Source: Candidatus Cloacimonadota bacterium
Lineage (GTDB): Bacteria > Cloacimonadota > Cloacimonadia > JGIOTU-2
DNA length: 12,544 nt
Reading direction: 5' to 3'
Assembly: GCA_014384665.1 (NCBI GenBank)
Contig: JACNFI010000394.1
Location: 1-12,544, forward strand
Both the position numbers and the translations under genes were made by a program. A model generated the notes under the pieces. That model was not told where the DNA came from. It ran no database searches and saw only the letters and a list, made by a program, of their open reading frames with translations. Within the stretch, counting starts at the first letter, position 1, and each line of letters starts with the position of its first letter. Below, piece by piece: positions 1 through 6,609 of this stretch.

Positions 1-1280
1 ATCCTCATATTGCTTATTACATAGGCAGACTTTATCCTAATATGCCACCGCCAAGTATAATCAGGTATGCCTTCTGGAATGGAACGGATTGGGAAATCTC
101 TATGGTGGATCAGTCAAACATTACATATCCTGTTGCTGAGGTTCTTTCTATTGCAGTAGATTGTAACAATCGTCCACATATCAGTTATACAGGAGATGAT
201 GGCGATAGTTATTGTCTTAAGTATGCTGTTTGGACAGGAACATATTGGGACCTTCAGGTGGTAGACAATAGTTCAGGGCGGGTTGGTGAATTTAATTCTC
301 TAAAACTTGATAGTTTGGGATATGCACATATCAGCTACTATGATAACTATGGTGACTACCTTAAGTACGCATCTTGGAATGGTCAAACATGGGAAATAGA
401 GATTGTATCTAATGGTCTTGCCTGGGGTACTTCGCTTGATCTTGACTCTCTTGGCTACCCTTGCATTGCCTATTACGGAGACGGTCATGTCCTCAATTAT
501 TTTCACTGGAATGGTACAAGTTGGGATTTCTATAATGTAGATAGTTTTGGAGGAAATGTTGGAAGCATAGATATTTCATTGAAATTGGACAGCCAGGATT
601 TTCCTCACATAACTTATTATATGTTTGACCAAACCTTAAGATATGCAAGATGGGATGGTTCAGAATGGATCATTACTACAGTTACAGGCAATTATGGTGG
701 TGCTTATAGTTGGCTTGCATTAGACAGCCAGGATTTTCCTCATATTGTTTATTACCAGGCTCTTGGTAATAATTGGAATGTATGGTATAAATATTGGGAT
801 GGTTCAAGTTGGCATAATGAGGTAGTAAATCAACCATTGGGAGGTGGTTGGAATTGCCGGATTGCTTTAGATAACCAGGAACATCCTCGTATTGCTTATT
901 ACAATCAAAACAATGTAGACCTGGAGTATGCAAGTCCAATAATAATAGTTGGAACTGATGATGAGAAGACAACATCCCAAGATAATGCTTTTGTTCTCTT
1001 AAATAATTATCCTAATCCCTTTAATCCGGAAACAACTATCTCATTTAATCTCACCGCAGAGGACGCAGAGAACGCAGAACTTGTAATTTACAACATCAAA
1101 GGTCAGAAAATTAGAACATTCCAAATTCCGCAATCTGCAATCCGCAATCAGAATTCAGTCGTTTGGGATGGTACAGATGAGAATGGTAATGCTGTAAGTA
1201 ACGGGATTTATTTCTGTCGTTTAAAAACAGAAAATATTGACAAAATTCGTAAAGCAATTTTAATGAAGTATGAGAGATAA
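1..1280 (+). CDS. Secreted beta-propeller-like repeat protein with C-terminal sorting domain (5' partial)
   Basis: The reading frame is open to the left window edge (first full codon at position 3) and already encodes a repeat there, so the ATG at 42 is internal and the true start and any signal peptide lie outside. Six repeats of about 45-60 residues follow, each of the form PHIxYY...LKYAxWNGxxW...V...SLxLDS, plus a final half repeat (PRIAYY...LEYA). The Trp/Tyr-rich beta pattern and the split last repeat fit a beta-propeller closed by its ends. Roughly the last 100 residues form a sorting/FlgD-Ig-like domain: NYPNPFNPETTISF, YNIKGQ, then WDGTDENG and NGIYFCRL, ending in a basic tail. In such families this domain targets the protein across the outer membrane or to the surface. 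Substrate and function are unknown. Two short tandem repeats lie inside the sorting domain (separate entries). Certain as a gene; the propeller fold is inferred. Confidence 0.9.
   Translation, partial: PHIAYYIGRLYPNMPPPSIIRYAFWNGTDWEISMVDQSNITYPVAEVLSIAVDCNNRPHISYTGDDGDSYCLKYAVWTGTYWDLQVVDNSSGRVGEFNSLKLDSLGYAHISYYDNYGDYLKYASWNGQTWEIEIVSNGLAWGTSLDLDSLGYPCIAYYGDGHVLNYFHWNGTSWDFYNVDSFGGNVGSIDISLKLDSQDFPHITYYMFDQTLRYARWDGSEWIITTVTGNYGGAYSWLALDSQDFPHIVYYQALGNNWNVWYKYWDGSSWHNEVVNQPLGGGWNCRIALDNQEHPRIAYYNQNNVDLEYASPIIIVGTDDEKTTSQDNAFVLLNNYPNPFNPETTISFNLTAEDAENAELVIYNIKGQKIRTFQIPQSAIRNQNSVVWDGTDENGNAVSNGIYFCRLKTENIDKIRKAILMKYER
1056..1082 (+). repeat. Three 9-base tandem units inside the sorting domain
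   Basis: Units gcagaggac, gcagagaac and gcagaactt lie head to tail in frame and encode AED-AEN-AEL between the TISFNL and VIYNIKGQ strands of the sorting domain. The sorting domain of the next gene has a Lys/Ser-rich PKTSKLSLR at the same place. The DNA resembles GCAGAG-type short repeats that I recall as dispersed in various bacterial genomes; that is memory, not a search result. Confidence 0.6.
1127..1154 (+). repeat. 7-base tandem repeat inside the sorting domain
   Basis: Units tccgcaa, tctgcaa and tccgcaa, then a decayed tcagaat, lie head to tail. Seven is not a multiple of three, so each unit is read in a different frame; three units make 21 bases, which keeps the protein frame. They encode the IPQSAIRNQ stretch of the sorting domain, where the other sorting domain of this window has VDDVQQAGYHS. 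Confidence 0.65.
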
Positions 1281-1293
1281 TTGAGAGTATAAA

Positions 1294-1333
1294 CATTCTC
1301 AAATTGGAACTTGAGAATGCGAATAAATTTTTT
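1294..1333 (+). terminator. Possible terminator hairpin after the propeller gene
   Basis: A perfect 9-bp inverted repeat (cattctcaa at 1294-1302, ttgagaatg at 1311-1319) with an 8-base loop lies 14 bases after the stop codon. A run of six T occurs at 1328-1333, a few bases further than in a classical intrinsic terminator. A third related arm (ttgagag, 1281-1287) could pair alternatively with the left arm. Confidence 0.5.
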
Positions 1334-1369
1334 GGAGTCGTTCCAATATATTGAAGTAATCTTGGATTA

Positions 1370-1397
1370 TTTATTAGTTATATCCAGGAATAGAAAT
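1370..1397 (+). repeat. Leader repeat, copy A
   Basis: The blocks TTTATTAGTT, ATATC and CAGGAATAGAAAT occur here and again in the same order at 5553-5589, where two short insertions of 4 and 5 bases separate them. All 28 aligned bases agree except one (A/G). Copy A begins 90 bases after a stop codon and 82 bases before the start codon of the 1334-residue gene, so it is probably part of its promoter or 5' untranslated region. No confident -35/-10 pair could be assigned. Confidence 0.55.
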
Positions 1398-1402
1398 ATG
1401 GA

Positions 1403-1424
1403 ATTTCACTCTCACGAGTGAAAT
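1403..1424 (+). promoter_or_regulatory. Perfect hairpin in the 5' leader of the 1334-residue gene
   Basis: The arms atttcactc (1403-1411) and gagtgaaat (1416-1424) are a perfect 9-bp inverted repeat with a 4-base loop (tcac). It ends 14 bases before the Shine-Dalgarno sequence. It could be an mRNA-stabilising 5' hairpin, a translational control element or a dimeric operator. There is no T-run after it, so a terminator is unlikely. Confidence 0.55.
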
Positions 1425-1438
1425 ATAAACAGAAAAGG

Positions 1439-1445
1439 AAGGAGG
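1439..1445 (+). promoter_or_regulatory. Strong ribosome binding site for the 1334-residue protein
   Basis: AAGGAGG, a full Shine-Dalgarno match, lies 6 bases before the ATG at 1452. It fixes this start, which also gives a proper signal peptide. Confidence 0.85.
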
Positions 1446-1451
1446 AATAAG

Positions 1452-4400
1452 ATGACAAAGAGAATCATCTCAAGTAAGGGCAAAAATGCCCTGTTATTTT
1501 CAGTTCTGACTATTATGCTAATTCTGTTTAGTATAAACATCAGTGCTGAAACAATTAACTGTTATCCTGTTTCTGCTGAGTATAACACAGGAACAGTTAA
1601 TAACAGTGGAACAATTACCCAGACATCTGAGATCTGGGAGGTGGGTGGTGATGGATATCGTGGCTGGTCAAAATTTGATGTTTCTGCTATTCCTGTCTGT
1701 GCTATAATCAACAATGTGGAACTACATCTCTATTTCAATTCTATTAACTGGCCCTACTTTTATTGGTATAGACTGGATAATGACCCTTTAACTCTTATTG
1801 GAAATCCAAGTGCGATTTATGCAGACTGTGGCGATGGTGCAGAGTATCTATACTATGGAGGTGCTTCATTACCAGCAGGCTGGTATTCAAACACATTGGG
1901 TGGAAGTGCTGTAACAGACCTTCAATCTGCACTAACAGATGACTGGTTCGGGATAGGACATAAAACAGGAGATAATAGTTCTACCTGGTATTATCACGCT
2001 GATGGCTGGAATGAAGCAAATCCACCCTATCTGACAATTACCTATGAGGTTTTAGAAGATTATTTTGTTAGTATTACACCTGAGGAGCAGACTGGAAGTG
2101 GAGTTCCTGATAGTGATGTCTGGTATGCCCTGACTGTTATCAATCAAGGGGCAATGAATGATACCTATGACCTCTCTGTAACTGGTAATCTCTGGAACAC
2201 AACTATCTGGGACGAAAACGGGACTACGCAGATTACTACTTTATATCTGGATTCTGGTAGTTCTGGTGGTATTAAAGTATGTGTTGAAATTCCTATAGGT
2301 GCAACTGGACAGGATAATGTGCTGGTTTTTGCAACATCACAAGCAGAACCAGCTGTTGAAGATAGTGCAAGTATAACAACTATTGCTGATGCAGAGCCAC
2401 CAACAGTTGAGGTTGTTGAACCAAATGGTGGAGAAAGCTGGGGCACTTTTGAATGGTATACTATTACCTGGACAGCAGATGATAATGTTGGTGTTGTAGG
2501 TGATAGTGTTTATTATTCTATCAATGCTGGGACCGATTGGATGTTTATTATTAGTCATACAGGTAATCCACAGAGTTATTCCTGGCAGATTCCTAATACC
2601 CCATCTGAGGAATGTCTTGTTAAAGTGAAAGTATTTGATGCCAGTAGCAATTATGCAGAAGATATTTCCGATGACAATTTCACCATCTTTTATCAAGAGC
2701 TACCAGTTATTAATGGTGATTTTGAGACAGGTGACTTTTCTAATTGGACTGTTACAGGGCCCCATTCTGCTGATGTTGTCCAACATCAAGGGAGCTGGTG
2801 TGGTCATATTCATATAGGTTCTGGTCATGCTTCAGGTGGAGGGACACCAAATGATCAATGGGAAATGGTTTCACAGTCTATATTCATCCCCGGAGTAGCA
2901 GACTCGCTGAATTTCTATATGGAAGTTTACGGTTCTTCATGGCACAATGGTGGACATGTATGGATTATGGATGCTGATTCTATTGGCATTTATACACATC
3001 TTTATTATACAGGTGGTGGTGGAGGTAGCGGACAATCCTATCCGTGGGAATATCATCAGGTTAATATTGAATCCTGGGCAGGACATCTTGCTACAATTTA
3101 TTTCGCAGGACAAAATTCAAATGGATTTGGTGACCATCAATGTGACATCTACTTTGATAATATTAGTGTAACGCCTATCGTTCCTGATACTATCCCGCCC
3201 ACTGTAACCGTGGATATTCCTGATGGTGGTGAAGTATGGACAGTTGGAGAAACACACCAAATTCAGTGGACTGCCGAGGATGATATGGGTATTCGTTCTG
3301 ATAGTGTATTTTATTCTATTGATAATGGCTTTAACTGGATATTCATTGTAGCTCATACAGGAGATCCGCAAAGCTGCAACTGGACAATCCCCGATACTCC
3401 CTCTACACAATGTCTTGTAAAAGTTGTCGTTTATGATGGAGGAAATAATTCTGCTGTTGATGAATCTGATGCTGTATTTACAATCGCAGCAGATACATCA
3501 CCACCAACTGTTGAGGTTATTGAACCAAATGGTGGAGAAGACTGGGGCACTTTTGAATGGCATACAATTACCTGGACTGCAGATGACAATGTTGGTGTCA
3601 TCGGTGATAGTGTCTATTATTCTACAAATAATGGAGCAGACTGGACTTTTCTCACAAGTCATACTGGCAATCCACAGAGTTATTCCTGGCAGATTCCTAA
3701 TACACCTTCAGAGGAATGTCTTGTTAAAGTAAAAGTAATTGATGCAAGTGGTAATTGCGCAGAGGATATTTCTGATGGCAATTTCATTATCTCTTATGTA
3801 GAGCCACCACCACTTACCTATGCAGTTGTAATCAAGCAATCAACTTATAATGAACCGGACTGGCAGGCAGTAGCAGATGCACTTCTTGCACGATATGGTG
3901 GTCAACTTTTCATCTGGAACAGTTCTTTAAGTGAAGTTCAGGAAGATGTTGCTCTCTATCATCCAAGTCATATAGGGTTTATTTGTGATGTACCCACCGC
4001 TACACCGAGTTTTATTCAGAGCTCTGTCTGGCCCTTTACAAGAGCTCTTGATGATGATGTGTATTGCGATGCAACATGGGGGATTATCACAGGATATAAC
4101 GCACAGGATGCACTTAATCTTGTTTCAGGACCTACTGGATTTGAAGTAAAGACCTGTCTTGGTGGAACTAGTTCTTGTAATGTGAATTATTTTACACAGG
4201 GTATAGCTACTAATGAGGCTACTTATGGTATGTATTATGTGAAGTATCCTGATTCTCTTGAAACAACTACTCATACTGATGGTCCTACTGACAGAACTGA
4301 GTGGCTGGTTACTATGATAAATGAAGGAATTGATATCTTCAATTATGATCCTGTAGATATTTTCTATACCAGTGGACATGGTGGTCATAATATCTGGCAA

Positions 4401-5456
4401 TTGCATTATCCATCATCAGGACAGGAGGGATATTTCCGTTCAAGTAATGGTCAGGTGTATGGAGACCCGCACAGTGGTCCTGATATCAATATAAATTCCG
4501 AAAATCCGAAGATTTACTTTGGACTGGGTAATTGTAATATTGGTCAAATTCAAGGTGGTGGTTCTATGGCACCATCATGGATTCACACTGGTGCAGCATA
4601 TCAATATACTGGATATCTAATTGGTGAAGGAGGAAATTCTTGTCAGCATGGTGGGACAAAAGCATACTTCTATAAAGTAGCAAGGCACAACACATGGGCA
4701 GAATCTTACTTTCTTGCAAATATTGCTCTCCAATTTGATATTATCAATAACACTCCCGGAGCAAATCCACCCGATTTGAATGGTTCAGCTTTATATGGAG
4801 ACCCTGGGATGGATATAAAGATGTCTAACGAAGGTGTATTTATGACTCCTCTTTTCACAAATGAACTTACTATAAATGAAGGAACTGAAAAGGATACTGT
4901 AACCTTTAAAATTACAATGAATAGAGAAGGGAATCCCGGTTTTACCAGCAAATGGGGTGAGAGGCACCCAGCAATAATTCTTCCATTTATAGCAGAAAAT
5001 ATTGAGATTATTTCCACAGATGCAATGGCAGTCGTAGTTGAAGACAATTTTGCTCTTATGTATATCTGGTATCAGGGACAGCCACCATTACCAGAAGGTG
5101 AAACAAGAGAAGTTATTTTTACCTGTAATCATATTGTAGTTGATGTTGATGAGCCAATATTGCCTGGAGCAGAAATTGATAATGTTATTCTTTATCAGAA
5201 CCATCCAAATCCTTTCTCTATAAAGGATGGAAATCTGCAAACTGTAATTTCATATTCGCTTCCAAAAACCAGCAAGCTATCACTTAGAATCTATAACATT
5301 AAAGGCCAACTAATAGAAACACTTGTAGATGATGTTCAGCAGGCTGGCTATCATTCTGCTGTCTGGAATGCTAAGCACATAAGTTCAGGAATCTATTTCT
5401 ATCGTATCACTGCAGGTGAGTTTAAGGATATTAAAAAGTGTATTATATTGAAGTAA
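1452..5456 (+). CDS. Secreted multidomain protein with gingipain/caspase-like (clan CD) domain and sorting domain
   Basis: 1334 residues. Order: signal peptide 1-32 (basic start, hydrophobic core, ISA before cleavage); DNRLRE-like beta domain about 33-199; CARDB/NEW-like domain about 204-310; Ig-like Kre9/KNH-type modules of exactly 97 residues at 316-412, 582-678 and 684-780 (PNGGExW...ITWTA...HTGNPQS); jelly-roll, carbohydrate-binding-like domain 418-575 (NGDFETGDFSNW); protease-like domain about 790-1121; a beta-rich linker; sorting domain about 1244-1334 (HPNPF, YNIKGQ, SGIYFYRI). The protease-like domain has hydrophobic strands ending in SGHGGH (H976, G977) and GLGNCNIG (C1028), the His-Gly and Cys arrangement of clan CD peptidases, plus LDDD (866-869), WGIITGY (876-882) and YGDPGMD (1115-1121), the last being C25-like. 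Known family members act as secreted Cys proteases; activity here is inferred. Substrate is unknown. The next intact gene downstream is on the other strand. Confidence 0.85.
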   Translation: MTKRIISSKGKNALLFSVLTIMLILFSINISAETINCYPVSAEYNTGTVNNSGTITQTSEIWEVGGDGYRGWSKFDVSAIPVCAIINNVELHLYFNSINWPYFYWYRLDNDPLTLIGNPSAIYADCGDGAEYLYYGGASLPAGWYSNTLGGSAVTDLQSALTDDWFGIGHKTGDNSSTWYYHADGWNEANPPYLTITYEVLEDYFVSITPEEQTGSGVPDSDVWYALTVINQGAMNDTYDLSVTGNLWNTTIWDENGTTQITTLYLDSGSSGGIKVCVEIPIGATGQDNVLVFATSQAEPAVEDSASITTIADAEPPTVEVVEPNGGESWGTFEWYTITWTADDNVGVVGDSVYYSINAGTDWMFIISHTGNPQSYSWQIPNTPSEECLVKVKVFDASSNYAEDISDDNFTIFYQELPVINGDFETGDFSNWTVTGPHSADVVQHQGSWCGHIHIGSGHASGGGTPNDQWEMVSQSIFIPGVADSLNFYMEVYGSSWHNGGHVWIMDADSIGIYTHLYYTGGGGGSGQSYPWEYHQVNIESWAGHLATIYFAGQNSNGFGDHQCDIYFDNISVTPIVPDTIPPTVTVDIPDGGEVWTVGETHQIQWTAEDDMGIRSDSVFYSIDNGFNWIFIVAHTGDPQSCNWTIPDTPSTQCLVKVVVYDGGNNSAVDESDAVFTIAADTSPPTVEVIEPNGGEDWGTFEWHTITWTADDNVGVIGDSVYYSTNNGADWTFLTSHTGNPQSYSWQIPNTPSEECLVKVKVIDASGNCAEDISDGNFIISYVEPPPLTYAVVIKQSTYNEPDWQAVADALLARYGGQLFIWNSSLSEVQEDVALYHPSHIGFICDVPTATPSFIQSSVWPFTRALDDDVYCDATWGIITGYNAQDALNLVSGPTGFEVKTCLGGTSSCNVNYFTQGIATNEATYGMYYVKYPDSLETTTHTDGPTDRTEWLVTMINEGIDIFNYDPVDIFYTSGHGGHNIWQLHYPSSGQEGYFRSSNGQVYGDPHSGPDININSENPKIYFGLGNCNIGQIQGGGSMAPSWIHTGAAYQYTGYLIGEGGNSCQHGGTKAYFYKVARHNTWAESYFLANIALQFDIINNTPGANPPDLNGSALYGDPGMDIKMSNEGVFMTPLFTNELTINEGTEKDTVTFKITMNREGNPGFTSKWGERHPAIILPFIAENIEIISTDAMAVVVEDNFALMYIWYQGQPPLPEGETREVIFTCNHIVVDVDEPILPGAEIDNVILYQNHPNPFSIKDGNLQTVISYSLPKTSKLSLRIYNIKGQLIETLVDDVQQAGYHSAVWNAKHISSGIYFYRITAGEFKDIKKCIILK
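2397..2687 (+). repeat. 97-residue Ig-like module, copy 1
   Basis: This in-frame module of the 1334-residue protein matches copy 3 (3501-3791) at about 82 of 97 residues, and long DNA stretches are nearly identical. The offset is 1104 bases (368 codons). The PNGGExW...ITW signature is that of Kre9/KNH-like beta-sandwich repeats of secreted proteins. Confidence 0.85.
3195..3485 (+). repeat. 97-residue Ig-like module, copy 2 (divergent)
   Basis: It has the same length and skeleton as copies 1 and 3 (PDGGEVW, IQWTAEDD, HTGDPQS, CLVKV), but only roughly half of its residues are shared with them. It therefore diverged earlier, while copies 1 and 3 are recent duplicates or have been homogenised. 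Confidence 0.8.
3501..3791 (+). repeat. 97-residue Ig-like module, copy 3
   Basis: Close duplicate of copy 1. It sits directly before the protease-like domain, separated by a short Pro-rich linker (VEPPPLTY). Confidence 0.85.
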
Positions 5457-5467
5457 AATGAGATTTG

Positions 5468-5515
5468 GAGTGCTTGGCTTCTCTTTTACTGCTTACTAAA
5501 AAGAGTCAAGCACTC
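5468..5515 (+). terminator. Long stem-loop after the 1334-residue gene
   Basis: The outer arms gagtgcttg (5468-5476) and caagcactc (5507-5515) are perfectly complementary. Inner arms ctctttt (5481-5487) and aaaagag (5499-5505) extend the stem across a small asymmetric internal loop. It begins 11 bases after the stop codon. Only a short AT-rich tail follows, so it may work as a terminator or as a 3' mRNA-protecting structure. Confidence 0.6.
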
Positions 5516-5552
5516 TATTAATAATACATAGCACAACAAACTGCAATAAAAA

Positions 5553-5589
5553 TTTATTAGTTGTTTATATCTTTACCAGGAGTAGAAAT
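5553..5589 (+). repeat. Leader repeat, copy B
   Basis: It repeats copy A (1370-1397) block by block: TTTATTAGTT, ATATC, CAGGAGTAGAAAT, with GTTT and TTTAC inserted between blocks. It begins 97 bases after the stop codon of the 1334-residue gene, as copy A begins 90 bases after the stop of the propeller gene. Here it runs straight into a sorting-domain tail instead of a gene start. Confidence 0.55.
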
Positions 5590-5656
5590 GCTAAAACTTC
5601 TACACATTACTGCCGGTGATTTTAGTGTAACAAAGAGGTGTGTTATATTAAAATAA
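5588..5656 (+). pseudogene. C-terminal remnant of a third sorting-domain protein gene
   Basis: The frame reads MLKLLHITAGDFSVTKRC followed by VILK and a stop. The 16 codons from ITAG onward match the end of the preceding gene (ITAGEFKDIKKC, IILK, stop): the last 48 bases (5609-5656) agree with 5409-5456 at 35 positions. The frame is open back to 5561 through the leader repeat. Everything upstream of the tail, including signal peptide and body, is missing, so this is best read as the scar of an internal deletion in a paralogous gene. An expressed 22-codon peptide is possible (GGAG lies before the ATG at 5588) but less likely. Confidence 0.7.
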
Positions 5657-5707
5657 TTTCCTTTATTAAATGAGATTACTATTTCATTGTCTTATTCTTG
5701 GTTCAGT

Positions 5708-6496
5708 TTATATTTCGTAAAATTCCGTTCTTCTATCATCCAACACATGATTTGTTTCAGTAACAAATTTATCTCTTGCTTCTTCAGGATTAATTTCAAT
5801 TACCTTCAAAATTTCTTCATCTTCAGTTGCTTGTGCTAAAATTTCACCTTTTGGGGAAGTAATCTGGCTCATTCCGGTAAATGTAAGCTCCTGTCCAGCA
5901 TTCTGTTCAGTTCCATTCCTATTTGCAGTAATAGTGAAAACCTGATTTTCAACAGAGCGGGTTATCATTGCTTTCTGGCAGAACGGTAAAACCAGATTTG
6001 CAGAATGGCAGATGATTTCCGCTCCTTTTAAGGCAAGTGTGCGTGCTGCTTCAGGGAATATCCAATCAAAACAAATCATAAGACCAAGTTTTACTCCCCG
6101 AAATTCAAACACATTAAAACCAGTATCACCAGGTTTATAGAATCTTTTTTCATCGGAAAACAGGTGAGTTTTTCTATATACTTCAATTGTGCCATTTGGA
6201 TATACTAACATTTGAGAACTTAAGAAGTTATCTTTTTCTTTTTCCAGAAATCCAACTACAATAGCACAGTTCTCTTTTACAGCGATATTCCTAAAGAAGT
6301 CAGCGATTCTGCCGGATTTTGCAGGTGAAGATAGCGGTTTCATCTCCTTTTGATTTGTGAAAAGATAGCCACTCGTAGCAAGTTCAGGAAGAACCACCAA
6401 ATCTGCTTTACATCCTTGTAGCAATGTTTCTATTTTTTCCAGATTATGTTTCTCATGAAACAATTTTGGTGCAAATTGTAAAAACCCTACTTTCAT
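5708..6496 (-). CDS. Nitrilase-superfamily carbon-nitrogen hydrolase
   Basis: 262 residues, the length of a single-domain CN-hydrolase. The catalytic triad is visible: Glu38 in LPELATSGYLF, Lys109 in YRKTHLF and Cys142 in LGLMICFDW, with the second conserved acidic residue Glu116 in DEKRFYKPG. Members hydrolyse amide or nitrile C-N bonds through a Cys thioester intermediate, in the cytoplasm. The substrate cannot be told from sequence; omega-amidase/deaminated-glutathione amidase-like and carbamoylputrescine amidase-like branches share these motifs. It lies 113 bases downstream of tldE on the same strand, with a weak hairpin between, so it may be co-transcribed or have its own promoter. An AAGGA lies about 13 bases before the ATG, somewhat far for a ribosome binding site. 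Its 3' end faces the remnant gene. Confidence 0.9.
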   Translation of the reverse strand: MKVGFLQFAPKLFHEKHNLEKIETLLQGCKADLVVLPELATSGYLFTNQKEMKPLSSPAKSGRIADFFRNIAVKENCAIVVGFLEKEKDNFLSSQMLVYPNGTIEVYRKTHLFSDEKRFYKPGDTGFNVFEFRGVKLGLMICFDWIFPEAARTLALKGAEIICHSANLVLPFCQKAMITRSVENQVFTITANRNGTEQNAGQELTFTGMSQITSPKGEILAQATEDEEILKVIEINPEEARDKFVTETNHVLDDRRTEFYEI

Positions 6497-6516
6497 TGAT
6501 AAGTTTTATTCCTTAT

Positions 6517-6536
6517 AAAAAGGTCATTAACGACCT
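6517..6536 (-). terminator. Weak terminator-like hairpin after tldE
   Basis: Read on the minus strand, AGGTC and GACCT form a 5-bp stem around a 6-base loop, followed by TTTTT. The stem is short. The same 16 bases (6521-6536) are also close to palindromic and could instead be an operator before the nitrilase gene. Confidence 0.3.
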
Positions 6537-6609
6537 GAAATTTGTGAGAGTTATTATTCTCCAGGCAATATTGAACAGTATTTTGACTTGTGTATACAAT
6601 TTTCGGAAT

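Noticed and set aside
2165..2446. Long minus-strand frames opposite the 1334-residue gene, for example 2165-2446, 2337-2696 and 4706-5047.
   Set aside because: They are antisense shadows: no family match and complete overlap with a well-supported gene on the plus strand.
2635..2817. Plus-strand alternative frames inside the 1334-residue gene (2635-2817, 2947-3171, 3424-3732).
   Set aside because: Out-of-frame readings of the modules, low-complexity hydrophobic text with no independent start signal.
2397..3791. The regular repeats as a CRISPR array or mobile element.
   Set aside because: The repeats are about 290 bases, in frame, and encode protein modules; no short spacers, terminal inverted repeats or transposase are present.
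5561..5587. Codons before the ATG at 5588 as part of a longer surviving protein tail.
   Set aside because: The frame is open, but these bases are explained by the leader repeat and the encoded residues do not continue the sorting-domain match.
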